DNA from: Gracilariopsis chorda
Taxonomy: Eukaryota > Rhodophyta > Florideophyceae > Gracilariales > Gracilariaceae
Direction of reading: 5' to 3'
NCBI GenBank assembly: GCA_003194525.1
Contig: NBIV01000247.1
Span: 62,001-126,000 of the forward strand
Length of the DNA: 64,000 nt
Under the pieces are notes generated by a model. It was not told the origin of the DNA. It saw nothing but the letters and a program-made list of their open reading frames with translations, and made no database searches. The first letter of the stretch is position 1, and every line of letters begins with the position of its first letter. The position numbers and the translations under genes are program-made. Below are positions 33,039 through 44,280 of the stretch, one piece after another.

Positions 33039-33926
33039 TGTAGTGCAATACGCACGAGCGGGACAACACACGAAGACGTTCGAAATCTTCCCCTCGATAG
33101 GGTAGCACAGCGAACGGAGCCTCTCTGGATGAACACGACGGAGTCTGGTTGTAAAGCCGAGGCTCACCCTCACGCCAAGCGGGGAGAGTGGGTAGAATCG
33201 CTACTAATGGTATGATAATACTCCAATGGAGTACAAGTCCACGGAAGTGGGAGTGGGTTCGCGGGACACCGGCATGAGAAACACACGTCAGCGGTGACGA
33301 GGAACCACACAAACGGGTAAAAACCACGAGAGTGTGGTAAGGGAAATAGGGGGGACACCCGATTGGGGGCGACGGGCGGGGGGGGGCTTGGGCCAGCGGA
33401 GCCACACGGGGAAAGAAAGGGGAACCCTGTACAGGGGTGAGTACACTGCGGTGGTGAAGTTGACAACAAACACCAAAGGCGGTGGTGCTCCTGTTGAAGC
33501 AGGGGGAATAAGCCAACTGTGGTAACGCGTCTTTACCTCCGAAGAGTGTAGAAAACTCGCAAAATCGGAAAAGGCTTAGAGCCAAGAACCCCTGGTTGGG
33601 GAAGTTTACTCAGTGTCAGGGCGGGGTCGCCGAGCCACTATATAGTGTAGTAATCTGCCTACTGTAGCGTAGATAAATTATAAATAATAAATATAAATTA
33701 AATAAATGGCCACACTGTGGTGCCAACCTCCTCTTGACTACCCGTGTCACACGTTGTCCACTCACGCCTTGGGCGGCACACGGCGCATGCACACGTGTGG
33801 ACGTAATGCACAGTGCGGATCCGCTGAGGGCTGAGACACCCGCTAATGGCGGTAATAATCAGAAACACGCAAAAGCGGCAAAAACACCAAGTCCATGGAA
33901 ACCTCCCTCAAGAGGGTTGCACTTCA
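33039..33926 (-). repeat. Element D 5' LTR
   Basis: 888-bp LTR matching 22317-23198, followed by TTGGG. The primer-binding site lies just inside (33016-33035). Confidence 0.87.
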
Positions 33927-33931
33927 TTGGG

Positions 33932-35614
33932 GTTGAACCCGACCGTTACCACCGTATAAAACGGGGTCTTTTGCTCAAGTATCACAGGTCATCTCCGTCG
34001 TTGACCGCAAATCACTGGTGGGTATCGACACACCATCCCCCTGCACTAAATGCACGGTATCAAATCCCTGTCCAGGGTTCCCATCCGCAGTGAGCGGTAG
34101 TGAGGAAGCTTCGCTTTCCAGCAACAACGCCTTGGCGGATTTAGGCCGATTGTTCGGAGTTCTTGCACGAAGTGCATCCCCTTCCACTCGAGCGTGTTGG
34201 ACAAGCTCGAGGTAGGTGATCCTCCGCTTATCCTGCCGATAACGGGTAACTAGACTCCGGATTGCCGGGTCAAGACCATCGATGAACATGGTGCAGCGCT
34301 CCCCAGCGGGGTATACATTACCACATCTGTGGAAAGCCTTGTTAAGGCGCACCGAGTAATCGGTCTCGGTCTCTCCAGCACGCTGGCGTGTATCTTGCAA
34401 AGCGAGGATAGCCTGCGGAATAGCGGTGTTTGTCGCGTAGGAACGCAGTAGATACTGCACAGCCTCCGGCCAACATGTAACTCCTCTCTCGGAGGCGCGA
34501 AATGATCCTCTGACAGAGGTGTATTGGTCCTTCGCCACACCCCGTAAGAAATACGGTACAGCCAAATAGGCTTGTCCCTCATTCATACCGAGGATATTGG
34601 CCTCCGCTACAAAGAGGGATAAGAAATCCAGTACCAGGACTGGATCCTCTCCAATAAAATACTGGTTGCAGAGCGAGAGCTGTATTCGCTTAATGCAGTC
34701 TTGCACCTTTCCCGTAGCACGGGGCGTACGTCCAAGTGACAAATCTTCGAACCGGTAGTACCAGTATGATAAAAGCCTCCGGTAATCCGGGTTTGTCTGT
34801 TTCAATTCCCGGAGACTGGGGTGTCTTCTCCCCTTTCAGTGGGCGCGGACCACACCTTCGGTGGCCGATGACCGCTTTGAGCGAGAGGAGTAGCCTCGCC
34901 TCTCGTCCTCCGAGTCGGAGTCCGAGGAGCTCGAGCAATTCGAAGAATTTCGGGATGAATCCGACGATGTCGAAAAGTCCGAGTCCGAGTATTTTCGGTG
35001 GTGTTTCCCCTTATGAGGGCTTTTTTTTCCAGCATGCTGGTGATTTTGAGAGGCAGTCGGTACTGGATCATCCGAGGATGGTTTGTCCATGAGAACAAAC
35101 TGCTCCAGTATCTCCAAGCGAGCACCAATCCAATCAAATTGGGACTCAACTTCTTCGATGAAGGTGGCGGGTTGCCCCAAACTCTCCAACACGGAGTTAA
35201 CATCAGACCGTAAAATACGGAGGTCCTCGGCAACCTCTTTCACCGGGGTTGCCATGACCTCCTCTTGGAGTGATTTGAATTCCCCTACAAGGGTGTCGTG
35301 GGCGGTCCACAGGGTGCGGACCTGGGAATCCAGGGATGTCGGGGGGGGGGGTGTTGTCGAACGTTCCACCGGAGTTTGATACCGCGACAGCGGGAGTCGA
35401 TCCATCATTCCCCTGCGGGGGTGACGACGAGGGCAAAAGAGTGTTCCGGGGTTCCCGGGGTTTGGTTTGAATTCCTCGAAGAGGGCCCACCAGCGAAGCT
35501 GGAGCCGGTCCGCTTCGGAATGCGGGATACGAACCGAACTTTGGGGGCTTCTCTACCATCGTGGGAACGACTGTGGGTGACCGCACGCTCCGCATCGGAG
35601 GGCTGCCTCGACAT
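33932..35614 (-). pseudogene. Element C gag, N-terminal part right of nested D
   Basis: Starts near 35614 (MSRQPSDAE, as in D's MSRRPSFDE). It has a serine/basic middle region and a capsid-like region (YRRLLSYWYYRFEDLS, VQDCIKRIQLSL, RCTMFIDGLDPAIRSL). The last block is typical of retrotransposon Gag (UBN2/Retrotrans_gag type). It is cut on the left by element D. Confidence 0.72.
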
Positions 35615-35696
35615 GAGGAGGTACCAATACGACGGTAACGATTCCGGAACTTCCGGGAAGTGGAAGACAAACCTCGAAAGAGGGAAAACAAACACC

Positions 35697-35716
35697 GATT
35701 CTAGGTCGGGAGACCA
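35697..35716 (-). promoter_or_regulatory. Primer-binding site of element C
   Basis: On the minus strand the leader begins AAG then TGGTCTCCCGACC, three nucleotides after the 5' LTR. It starts with TGG, complementary to the CCA end of a tRNA. The same 20-base sequence occurs at the equivalent place in element D (33016-33035), so both elements prime from the same tRNA. Confidence 0.75.
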
Positions 35717-35719
35717 CTT

Positions 35720-36551
35720 TGTGGTGCAATGCCCCAAAGAGGAAAAACACCGAAAGACGTTCGGGATCTTCCTCACACGAGGAGAACCCAGTTGAGTAGA
35801 GCCCTCCCAGAGGTGTCACGGCGAAGCTGGTTTGTAAGACCAGAGACACCTGTCGCGACTCGCGCAGGGAGGTGAACGCGAAGAATCAGTATCCGCCTGA
35901 GCAGGGTGTGATCCTCAGTAGGGGTAGGTTTCCACGGAAGTGGGGATGCCTTAGCGGGTGCACACAGGAGGGCCGCAGATAGCGGGATGTACTACCCTGA
36001 AAGGAGGAAAGGAGGAAAGGATGAAGAATGGGCGAGGGTGAGTCGTGAGAGCGACAACCAAATACGGTAATGCCGGTCGACAGCACTCCCTATACAGGGC
36101 AAAAAAACTAATGTGATTGGAACAATTATACTCCCAAAGATGGATCTCTTTAGGTGTTCAAGGGGGTTAGAGGTCTTGTGGTTCACGGCGTTTCCTTCCA
36201 AGGAGGAGTTGAGAACGCGCGGAAGCGGCAAAACCTAGAGCCAGTTCCCCAGGTTGGGGTCCCTTGTTGGGGAAGCTTTACTGGTGCGACGGCAGTGCGT
36301 CATCGCACCAAGTACTGACTTCCCAGAAATGGGTGTAAAAATAATAAATACAATTAACTAAAATTATTAGAAATACTCCACATTTTGTGGCAACATCCAC
36401 TACTATGGCCAACCGCCAATTGGCCCAAAACCGTTTCTCACGTGTCCATATCCACCATTGTGGGGCGTAGTTCATATACAAACTACACAACCAATAATAT
36501 CGGGAAAACAATCAAGTACCTGGAATCCCTCCCTGAGGGCGTTGCACTTCA
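35720..36551 (-). repeat. Element C 5' LTR
   Basis: 832-bp LTR with the same termini as 13223-14048, followed by GCTTC. The tRNA primer-binding site lies just inside it at 35697-35716. Confidence 0.87.
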
Positions 36552-36619
36552 GCTTCACACTCTGAGTATCATAAATGAAAACATTCGTGTTACAATTGTA
36601 AAAATCCGGTTTTATGTTG

Positions 36620-37937
36620 TCAGGGACATGCCCTATCGCAATACGGCCGTTGCATGAATGTGCGATGGCCAAAACTCTTCCATCTCACCATAAACGACCT
36701 GCGCTTTTCCCAACGGCAAACGACCCATTCAACTACTCGATCATCGTCAGCTTCCAAACCGACAGCTACGCGTTCCTTTTCTGCACATAACGCAGCACAC
36801 GTTACTGCGCAGTCGTGCTCCAATGAGCGAACAAATGTAATGTCGTCCCTTCGGTTTTCCATACATCAATCGTGTGATCGTCGGAAGCAACTATCAACGT
36901 GCTTCCATCCTCACACACTCTCATACACCGCCGAAAACCATTGTGCGAAACATTTGACGAGATTCTTACCTTTTTCTGCACATCCAGCACTTCCACACTT
37001 CCATTCTTCAAGAACAGCACCATTTTGCATCCATCTTTGCTCATTGCACACTTCATAATAAACTCCTCGCGCCTTGTGCTCCATATCATCCATCCTTCTT
37101 CATTTTCATCTTTCTCACACTTCAAAACATCACAAAACCTCCCATCCGTCTGTACGGGAATCACGGAAACATCAGGTCTAACACGTGCACAGCTTGGTAA
37201 AATTTCCATGATCCAGCCTTGTTCTACTTTACCTCCAGCTTGCGTCAAAAGATCAGTCTCGCATCGTATCCATGGCTTTTCTGCGTGTTCCTTAACTTGT
37301 CTCAGGTACTCTTGTATTTCGTCCCTTTCAATGCTTCCCACCAGCCTTCCACACAGTTGAAACCATATTTATCGTTCATTACGTAACACGAACGAACTCG
37401 ACAGCCTCACAGTTTCCTTAAAAAGCCTAATGCTTCAATCATACTCGATCCACTTCTTACCTCTTCCTCGTCACGTTCACTATTTCTCTTCTCCAACGCT
37501 CCTATCACTTCTGAGTAGTCATTCATCGTGTGCCTCCTACCTCCACATCGCATTTGCTGTACTGTCCACCCTGGATCTAGAACCAGCGCTTTCGCTTCCA
37601 TTACCATATTCCCCTCAAGTAATTGTGGCACTATATTCTGGTACACATACATGTCCTCCTTCTCACGCACTCTCCACCACTCACGACACCAATCTACCTC
37701 ATTTTCTTCACATTCAACCCTCATTGAATTATTGAGCAGCCGTTTTTGTAACTCTTCCTTCCTTCCATTTGCCTTGATCGCAAAGTGATCATTTACAAGA
37801 TAGTGAAGTCTCACCCCAATCTCTTCTCTTCCCTTTTTTTGCCTCACATCTTGCTTAACTAGTCCCATATCACTCAGAATCTCCATTGCATCCTGAGTTT
37901 CTGATTCTCCATCCATACCCCATGACCGTTGTAGCAT
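36620..37937 (-). pseudogene. NB-ARC/WD40 STAND protein, C-terminal half, decayed
   Basis: Minus-strand remnant of an APAF-1-like protein. It starts in the winged-helix region after NB-ARC (AMEILSDMGLVKQDV, VRLHYLVNDHFAI). Next comes the helical linker typical of NB-ARC/WD40 proteins (YVYQNIVPQLLEGNMVMEAK, VLDPGWTVQQMR), then at least two WD40-type repeats ending DHTIDVWKT. The P-loop and NB-ARC core are absent. Frame is lost at about three places (near 37410, 37370 and 36830), so this is a pseudogene. A separate NB-ARC core piece on the plus strand (12850-13222) converges on it once element C is discounted. It has coding-like AT-balanced composition, unlike the GC-rich retroelements. Confidence 0.7.
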
Positions 37938-40416
37938 TTTTACAGGAGCAAACTGCTGTTATTCAATAATAAAAAACGAGTCCACCTTATCCTCCACTGA
38001 CATTCCTTTCCCAGAGCCCATTTTTTCCCAGTGCTGCCTTTCTACAGACAAGACAGGAGGTGTGCTGCAAAATCGCCAAGACAGGGGACTCAGAATGAGA
38101 AAAGCTCAGGGAGGTTAAGAGGAAGTTCAACTTGAAACGCGCAAGTATGTCCCACCAGAAACGGTTGCCTCGAAGGGGCAGTGGCGAATTCTCGGCGTGG
38201 GAGTAGAGCAACGTCGGCAAAAAGGCGCCTTTGTAAACGAAGTTGGCGATGTACACCGCCATTGGTTGAAGCAAACTGGTGAGCGTTGTGCACTTGGGTG
38301 TTCGCCACGACTGTGACAGCATGCACATGTGCCGCATGTTGCACGTGTGGCCAGTGTGTGTGATACACAGCGGTTGCACTGGTGTGTGGTGTGTGCCAAC
38401 TGTGCGTCGTAGTTGCTACTGTTGTGGTGCGGTAGTCTACAGTGCAACGCCGACGCAGTGGACGGAAGGCGACGGGCGACACCAGCGCCAAGGAGGTGCG
38501 CTCGAGAAGAAGGATATTTTAAATCGATGAATCTTTGTAAGCGTTCGGCAGCTACCCCTTTTTCGCCTCTTATATTGTGCATGTGCCATCTACGGGAAAG
38601 CAGACGAACAAGCAGGGAGATTTATTTTAGGTGAATTTGCACCACTTACGCCAGCGCTAACCGCCGGCCTCTGCGTACATCTCTGCAATAAATATACTGC
38701 TACGTACACAGCTCCTTCACCTCGAAAAAGGGAGAGGGCAGTTTTTGGGCATCACAAGTTTCTCTATAGAGAAGAGCTTTGTAGCGTAGCGAAGAGACGC
38801 TCGCGCCTCAAAAAGGTCCGTGCCCTACTATCCAAACATTTTAACCGTACCCTCGCCCCGTGCACTATCTTGATCGTACAAGATACGACGCGCGGACCAA
38901 AGCAGCGCTGACGCTGATTGCACGTTGGCACGCGCATTGTGCTTTTCTTATTAGGTAATTATTTAATTAGACGTTTATCGACAAGTGTGCTGCTGACTGC
39001 ATGAAAGGCATCATTCACACCCGCCACCGCCCCGACAACTTGCGTCACAACATAAAATACCACAGCAGCCCTGATTTGCAACATTAACGAAGGCGAGCAA
39101 CCAATTTTTGGGTCTCTATTTAGTCGTTGATTTTGCTAAGTTCCTAACGTTATTGCATTCTCCTTCTTTTTTACAGTTTTTCAAACCAAAATGGTCTGCA
39201 CGCTGTGTCACAAAACGGGACTAAATTGTCGCAACAAGAGCACTAGAGGCAGGAGAGACGTGCGCGATATATGAAGCTGCAACTAGTGCGGTTGTGATAA
39301 GAGTGGCTGCCAACAACTCAGCTTTAATGTACAGTGCTCGTGCTGACGTCATTTGACGTGTTGCTCTTTAACGCTGCTTATTGCATTGCATGCGCCTGCA
39401 AGCGTGCGTGAGAAGCACATTAAACTGCAGTGGCGCCACGCCGAAAGCGGCAGGGGGGAAGGAACACCCCTCCGTTTGCGCGTCCGTTTGCTCAGACAGC
39501 GACCATGTCGCGTACTGTGTTCGTGCCACGGCGTGTGCGCGTGTGTAACACACACTTTGTATGACTGCGCACCTGTGTGGAAGGGCAAGCGTGATGTTCG
39601 CCGAAGTGTGACAGATTGCTCATTCAATATAGCAGCTCACACTGGCAGCTTGTTAGTGCATCAAAGTAGCCCAACACTGCGCATTGAAGTTTCTAAACCT
39701 CCTGTTTACTGCATTACACATAACGAAGAGTAGCAGACGAGTACACGTACTGATAAGCACTCAATCCGCTGAGCAGCTTTCATCGGGTGGATGTCTCCCC
39801 ACAGACGTTGTCGGGCGTGCAGGCGGAGATGAAGACGGCAGCTGATGTAGGTACCATTGTGAGGGACGAAGGCGGTATTTGGGGTGACGTGGCGATGGTC
39901 GGGTCGGAGATGACGTTGACGGCGGGGCAAAGCAGTCGGATTGTACAGCTGTGAACGTACAGCTTACAAGTATGTGCGACGCGGATTGCTGCTTTGACAA
40001 CAGTACATGTTGAAAGCTGCATTTGTATGAAGGGGGTATTTGTGACTGCGTGTGTTGGCACAATGGTACCTCTTTTGTGGGTTCAGAACCGTTTAGTTTC
40101 ATAGGTGCATTTAGGGGTATGTTTTTTGAATCCCATCTGTACCCATGTGGTAAGATATGTTTAAATGAAATGAAGAGCATCACTTAAAATTACAAATAAT
40201 TTGGGAATTGAAAAGGGAATGCGTCGTGCGCAGAGAGGCTAGTTTGACGCAAAGGCAAACAACAAAGCCAAAGTTCAACATCGGTCACGAATTGTTGATC
40301 AACGACGACGTGGTCTGTTGGCATCTCTTTCGAGTCCCAACAGTTGCGCTCTTTATGTATCCTAAATACTCACAATAGTGTAACAATAAAGTTTGTGGCT
40401 GAGCTTGTGTGGCTTG
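37938..40416. other. Intergenic stretch without recognisable gene
   Basis: No coding sequence that I can support. The frames at 38090-38582 (minus) and 39353-39733 (plus) are composition-driven, with GT/AC-rich tracts and no domain. Short runs of TG/CA repeats and A/T-rich segments near 38940-39180 are seen. It ends at the Tc1/mariner remnant. Confidence 0.5.
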
Positions 40417-40418
40417 TA

Positions 40419-41801
40419 CAGTGCACGAAACGCAGTCAAGCACACCCAGACACAAGCTTCTATTGCAGGGATCGGCATGATTTTGCAGTATACCGTTGTG
40501 GTACACACTGCACTTTGGTTAGTTAATCACAGCCGCAAACTCTTTTTGTCATATATAAGAACTACAGCTGTGCTATCAATAGAACACCTTGCAAAACTTC
40601 TCTAAACCCACGAAATACTATGGAACACATGTATCAAAATTGGCGGAATTTTCTGCCAATTCAAACTTCTTGCCTAGCAATACTTAGTATTAGTCACAGC
40701 AAACACTGTGTTGCTTGTCTATTTCAACTAAGGACCCTAAATATGGAGAGAGGAAAGTACTTGTCTCATTTTGATAAAGGACAGATATCCGCACTCTGCC
40801 ATGAAGGAATCTCTTTACGCCAAATTGCAGACCACGTAAAACGCTCCCTCGGAGCTTTACGAAGCGTCTTAAATTCAAAAAAGAAGCCATATCAGCCCAC
40901 CATTGCCATGGAGTTTCGACAACTATCCCCACAGCAACATCGCACTTTGTTACGGGAGGCACGCAAGGGCAACTCGAGTGCATCAGGTTTGAAAAGGGAC
41001 CTCAATCTGATTGTATCTGTTCGCCAAGTGCAGCAGCTACTCAGAAAAGACAAAAGCCTTAAATATTCCAAAATGATACAGCGCCCAAAAATGACCGAAG
41101 ATCATAAGGTAGCACGGCTACAATGTGCATGACGCAACATATGTAAAGGGGTTTTTTTTGGAATAAAGTTTTGTTCTCATATGAAAAGAAGTTTAACCTT
41201 GACGGTCCAGATGGTCTTTCATATTACTGGCATGATTTGAGAACAGAACCGCAACGTCTATCATTCCGTGTTGGAGGTGGTAACTCGGTGATGGTTTGGA
41301 CTGCGATATCATTGTATGGTGTCAGTGACTTATTATTTTTATCGGGCACTCAGGATTCTAAGAATTATTGCGATACCCTAGAGCTTGGACTACTACCTTG
41401 GACTGCAGAAATATTTGGACCTATGTCAACAAGGGTGTTTCAACAGGACGGTGCATCCATTCATCGTTCTGCTTTCACAAAGAACTGGCTACTTCAACAT
41501 CATGTCCGGTTTCTATCCTGGTCTGCAAAGTCTCAAGACCTTAATATAATTGAGAATGGCTAGGAAGGTTTACGCAAATGGTAAGCAGTTCGACAACGAC
41601 GAGGATCTTAAGGACTCCATTCTAAATATATGGCGCAGTTTCACTGCAGACTACATCCAGAAACTGTATCGATCTATTTCTAGACGCTGGTTAGCTGTGA
41701 TGGACAAACGTGGTGGTACTACAAAGTACTAGTGCAATAAAGGCGTGCACTTTTATTACATGTGTCATAACTTATTTCGCGTGCTTAAACCTGTTTCGCT
41801 G
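40419..41801 (+). mobile_element. Tc1/mariner-type DNA transposon, decayed
   Basis: About 1.38 kb between TA dinucleotides (40417-40418 and 41802-41803). The ends read CAGTGCACGAAAC on the left and, reverse-complemented, CAGCGAAACAGG on the right. They then share an AAGCAC block, with about 15 of 21 matches after a 4-nt gap. Size, TA target and transposase type fit Tc1/mariner. The ends are tentative because the inverted repeats are imperfect. Confidence 0.55.
40743..41732 (+). pseudogene. Tc1/mariner transposase, inactive
   Basis: I chose the start at 40743 (MERGKYLSHFDKGQ). An N-terminal helix-turn-helix follows (QISALCHEGISLRQIADHVK), then the DDE domain: KKFNLDGPDGLSYYWHDLR, GGGNSVMVWTAIS, FQQDGASIH (second catalytic Asp), DLNIIEN (third acidic residue) and MARKVYANGKQF. 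The first catalytic aspartate appears lost: FSYEKKF where the family has FSDEKKF. There is a stop at about 41130 with a frame change before 41171. A few codons around IEN-(LWG) are missing near 41560, shifting the frame. It is therefore a dead copy. Confidence 0.8.
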
Positions 41802-41803
41802 TA

Positions 41804-43112
41804 TGATTCTAGATTGTACTCCATATGAAACGGAACTGCGTCAAACAAATACCACTGTCGTGTTGGGCACCCGTTTTGCCCTTATGCAAGCATGACTAGT
41901 GTCATGCTTGCACCTTTGAAACGCCTTTAAGGGGAGTCGGGTGGGTGTGCTTAAAGGAGTTTCGCGCACTGTAGTACAATTATTCTTTACAGCACGCAAG
42001 CGCACGTTGTGGCTGCGTGTGGTGCTTAGTGTCCACGCCGCGCAAAGGCGTTGGCTCTTATAAGATAACGATGGCATACGCAGCCAGTTAGTTGCCGCTG
42101 TGCAGCAAGTGAACAGCAGCTTTGCATCGTTTTTATTGCTGCCGTTTGCGTTTTGGACCTTTTACCTTCACCGCCTTGACTGCTGCACTTTTCGTTCCAT
42201 ATTTCATCCGCACTTCGTCGCCCTTCCCTTTTCGCATGTCGTTGCACGCTGCACTGCAACGGAGACAAATGCTTGCCAATGTCCCCCTACCCGTTTCTGT
42301 GCCCGTCTCTTTACCCAACCTCTTCATATCCATCCCCCACTCCCGCCAGTACGTCCACTGTCCCACAATAGCCCACTATCCTTCCTTCCTTCTTTATGAC
42401 TGCCCTTTTACACTGCCGCTCCTTGTCCACTTTCATCCTGCGCCGTTATTTTACTGGTTACGTAGCTCCTGTTTCAAATTGAACGCCCGCTATTGCGACC
42501 ACAAAGCATATCAATGAATCGTTCGTATGAGCAACTCCCAAGCACCCATCTAATCCACATAATTTTGCAAACTATGACCTCAAAACGGAAAACACTATAA
42601 AAGATCTGCTACAAGAACGCTGCTTGCAAGTACCTTACCCTTTGTGCCTATCAAACTCTGCCAATGAAATCAGTGCTCTTTGTACTGCATGTGCTTAATT
42701 GGCTAAGAATCGTGTCGTGGTCAGCTGCCAGATTTGTCAGAGGCGCGATTTTTAGACATTGACACCAACGCTTATCGTATCACTTGACGCCAACTTGCGT
42801 CTCCAGCCTACCACTCGGCGGTCAATTTGCTCCTCTCGCGCTCCGATATTCGCCATCGGAGTTGACATTACCATACATAATACATTTTACAATGCATGAT
42901 AATGATATCTTGCAAGGTACAGACTGTGCGTTCAACCACAAGAAATGCTACTGTACTTCAATATGTATGGGTTATATCCACAATCGAGTGCGGATATCGG
43001 GGCACGAGACGGGAAATAATAGGCCCGAGCCGAAGGCGAGGCACTTTAGTTGCCGTCGAGTGACACGGTAACGCACGAGAATTGTGCATATAAGGTACTT
43101 ATCGAACGCTGA
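41804..43112. other. Intergenic stretch without recognisable gene
   Basis: Pyrimidine-rich segments around 42120-42440 create open frames on both strands but no domain is visible. Nothing further can be supported. Confidence 0.45.
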
Positions 43113-43319
43113 TTGCCACTGTATACCATGCTGATATACCACAACGGAACAATTGAATTTTGCTATATCACCGTGACTATGGATGATACTCTCGCGGCTG
43201 TGAAAATACCGCTTGCTAAGGTACGCTTGTGTGGTCAAGTATGCAATATGTTTACTGAGTTTGGTATTGAGGACGAAAGCTCTGTTACACAGACGGTTAA
43301 CCGTCAAGAATCGAACTGA
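43113..43319 (+). CDS. Small open frame, unrecognised
   Basis: 68 codons with balanced composition (MDDTLAAVKIPLAKVRLCGQ near the middle). It lies just upstream of the captured host-gene fragments and may be another such fragment. I do not recognise it, and it could be chance. Confidence 0.2.
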   Translation: MPLYTMLIYHNGTIEFCYITVTMDDTLAAVKIPLAKVRLCGQVCNMFTEFGIEDESSVTQTVNRQESN

Positions 43320-43560
43320 TCAAGGTGAACATCTCCAGAGCGATGATTTAACGCTAATGGAAAGAGCAGTGTTCTGCGCATGCTTGCTGGACTGTAGCCG
43401 CTGCAAGCAGGTACAGTCACACTGCCTGCTTGCACAGACATATTCTACCTTTCTCAGCGCCCGTATATGTATGCGGGTACTTTGCGAGAGCAACTCATGT
43501 ATGCAAGATTACCTGGAGTTTTAATTGGCGAACAAATGCGTTTTTGACGAGTAGGCCGCT

Positions 43561-43812
43561 GTGGCAAGCTTATCTAGCGTGGAGCTCGGCCATCTGGTGG
43601 CCCGTTGTGGGGTTATTAACGGAGAAATGGCGTGGGATGATGTTTTGAGTGGAGGAGAACGTAATCGGTTAGCTGTGGCTCGTTTTCTGTATCATAAGCC
43701 AAAGTTTGCAGTTTCGGACGAATGCACCGCTGCTATATCAACAGAAAGAGAAGCTGCCCTGTATCAGGCAATGGCAGATGCCAAGATTACTCTCCTTTCA
43801 GCAGCTCACAGA
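43561..43812 (+). pseudogene. ABCD-type (peroxisomal) ABC transporter fragment
   Basis: About 84 codons of an ABC nucleotide-binding domain: signature [18 protein letters not shown], Walker B with D-loop region [13 protein letters not shown], and H-loop SAAHR. The spacing and the wording W-x-DVLSGGE...ARxxYHKPK...DECT match the ABCD subfamily, which moves very-long-chain acyl-CoA into peroxisomes. Walker A and the membrane domain are absent, and the Walker B position reads V-S-D-E where L-L-D-E is usual. The fragment ends abruptly at the H-loop, where the SF3B1 piece begins with no spacer. Confidence 0.8.
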
Positions 43813-44150
43813 TACTGTACTGCCTTCAATGATGAACGGGTATCGAATTCCGGAATTACATACACAAAATGGAATCCTTAAGTCCTTGTCTTCCCTGTTT
43901 CAGTACATTCGAGATATTGTCGGAAACTACATATACGAATGGAATCTTGAAGCCCTTGTCTTCCCTGTTTCAGTACATTCGAGATATGCTAGGAGACTAC
44001 ATACATGCAGTGACTCCAATGCTAGAAGATTCATTGATTGATCGTGATCTTGTACACAGAAAAACCGCATGTACGGCAGTCGGGCATCTTGCTCTCGGTG
44101 TTCGTGGGCTTGAACTTGAAGACGCCCTTGTTCATCTCAATTCGTCTTGC
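43813..44150 (+). pseudogene. SF3B1 HEAT-repeat fragment (splicing factor 3B subunit 1)
   Basis: The sequence continues from the ABC fragment, in another frame, into [20 protein letters not shown], then [15 protein letters not shown], then [20 protein letters not shown] and HRKTACTAVGHLALGV. These correspond in order to the SF3B1 HEAT region (human: [40 protein letters not shown]). A 70-bp internal tandem duplication starting near 43870 and 43940 breaks the frame. Homology ends near 44150. It is a gene fragment, not the cell's working copy. Confidence 0.82.
43866..44005 (+). repeat. 70-bp tandem duplication inside the SF3B1 fragment
   Basis: Two adjacent copies (about 43866-43935 and 43936-44005), both containing CTTGTCTTCCCTGTTTCAG and CATTCGAGATAT. 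The offset is 70 bp, so the frame is shifted in the second copy. Several substitutions separate the copies, so the duplication is not recent. Confidence 0.85.
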
Positions 44151-44280
44151 ATTGAATGCTAGGCAAGGTCAATGTCTAGTATACACCTGCTTTCGTATTT
44201 GCTCATTCCAAAAGAAGGGACTTCTTGAGCGTAGCTCAGGCGCGGAAGCTGAAGGCATTTACGGTTTACACGACAATAAA

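Larger units (their letters stand above)
22317..33926 (-). mobile_element. Ty3/Gypsy chromovirus-like element D, nested in C
   Basis: 11.6-kb minus-strand element with LTRs at 33039-33926 (5') and 22317-23198 (3') and a 5-bp duplication TTGGG (22312-22316, 33927-33931). It is a relative of C, with the same order of parts, the same primer site and an equivalent opposite-strand gene. It is younger than C because it lies inside C's gag. LTRs differ by a few percent by eye. It has several breaks and is a fossil. Confidence 0.87.
13223..36551 (-). mobile_element. Ty3/Gypsy chromovirus-like element C, carrying nested element D
   Basis: Minus-strand element bounded by LTRs at 35720-36551 (5') and 13223-14048 (3'). 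The 5-bp direct repeat GCTTC flanks it (13218-13222 and 36552-36556), so the ends belong to one insertion, which landed in an NB-ARC gene. Removing nested element D leaves about 11.7 kb. Parts on the minus strand are primer site, gag, protease, RT-RNase H-integrase, long linker, chromodomain, an opposite-strand gene, polypurine tract and 3' LTR. LTRs differ by roughly a tenth or more over much of their length, suggesting an old insertion. Several breaks are present, so it is a fossil. Confidence 0.85.

Noticed and set aside
43866-44005. Duplicated intron/exon boundary (polypyrimidine tract plus CAG)
   Set aside because: The stretch is coding in SF3B1 ([10 protein letters not shown]), so it is not a splice acceptor.
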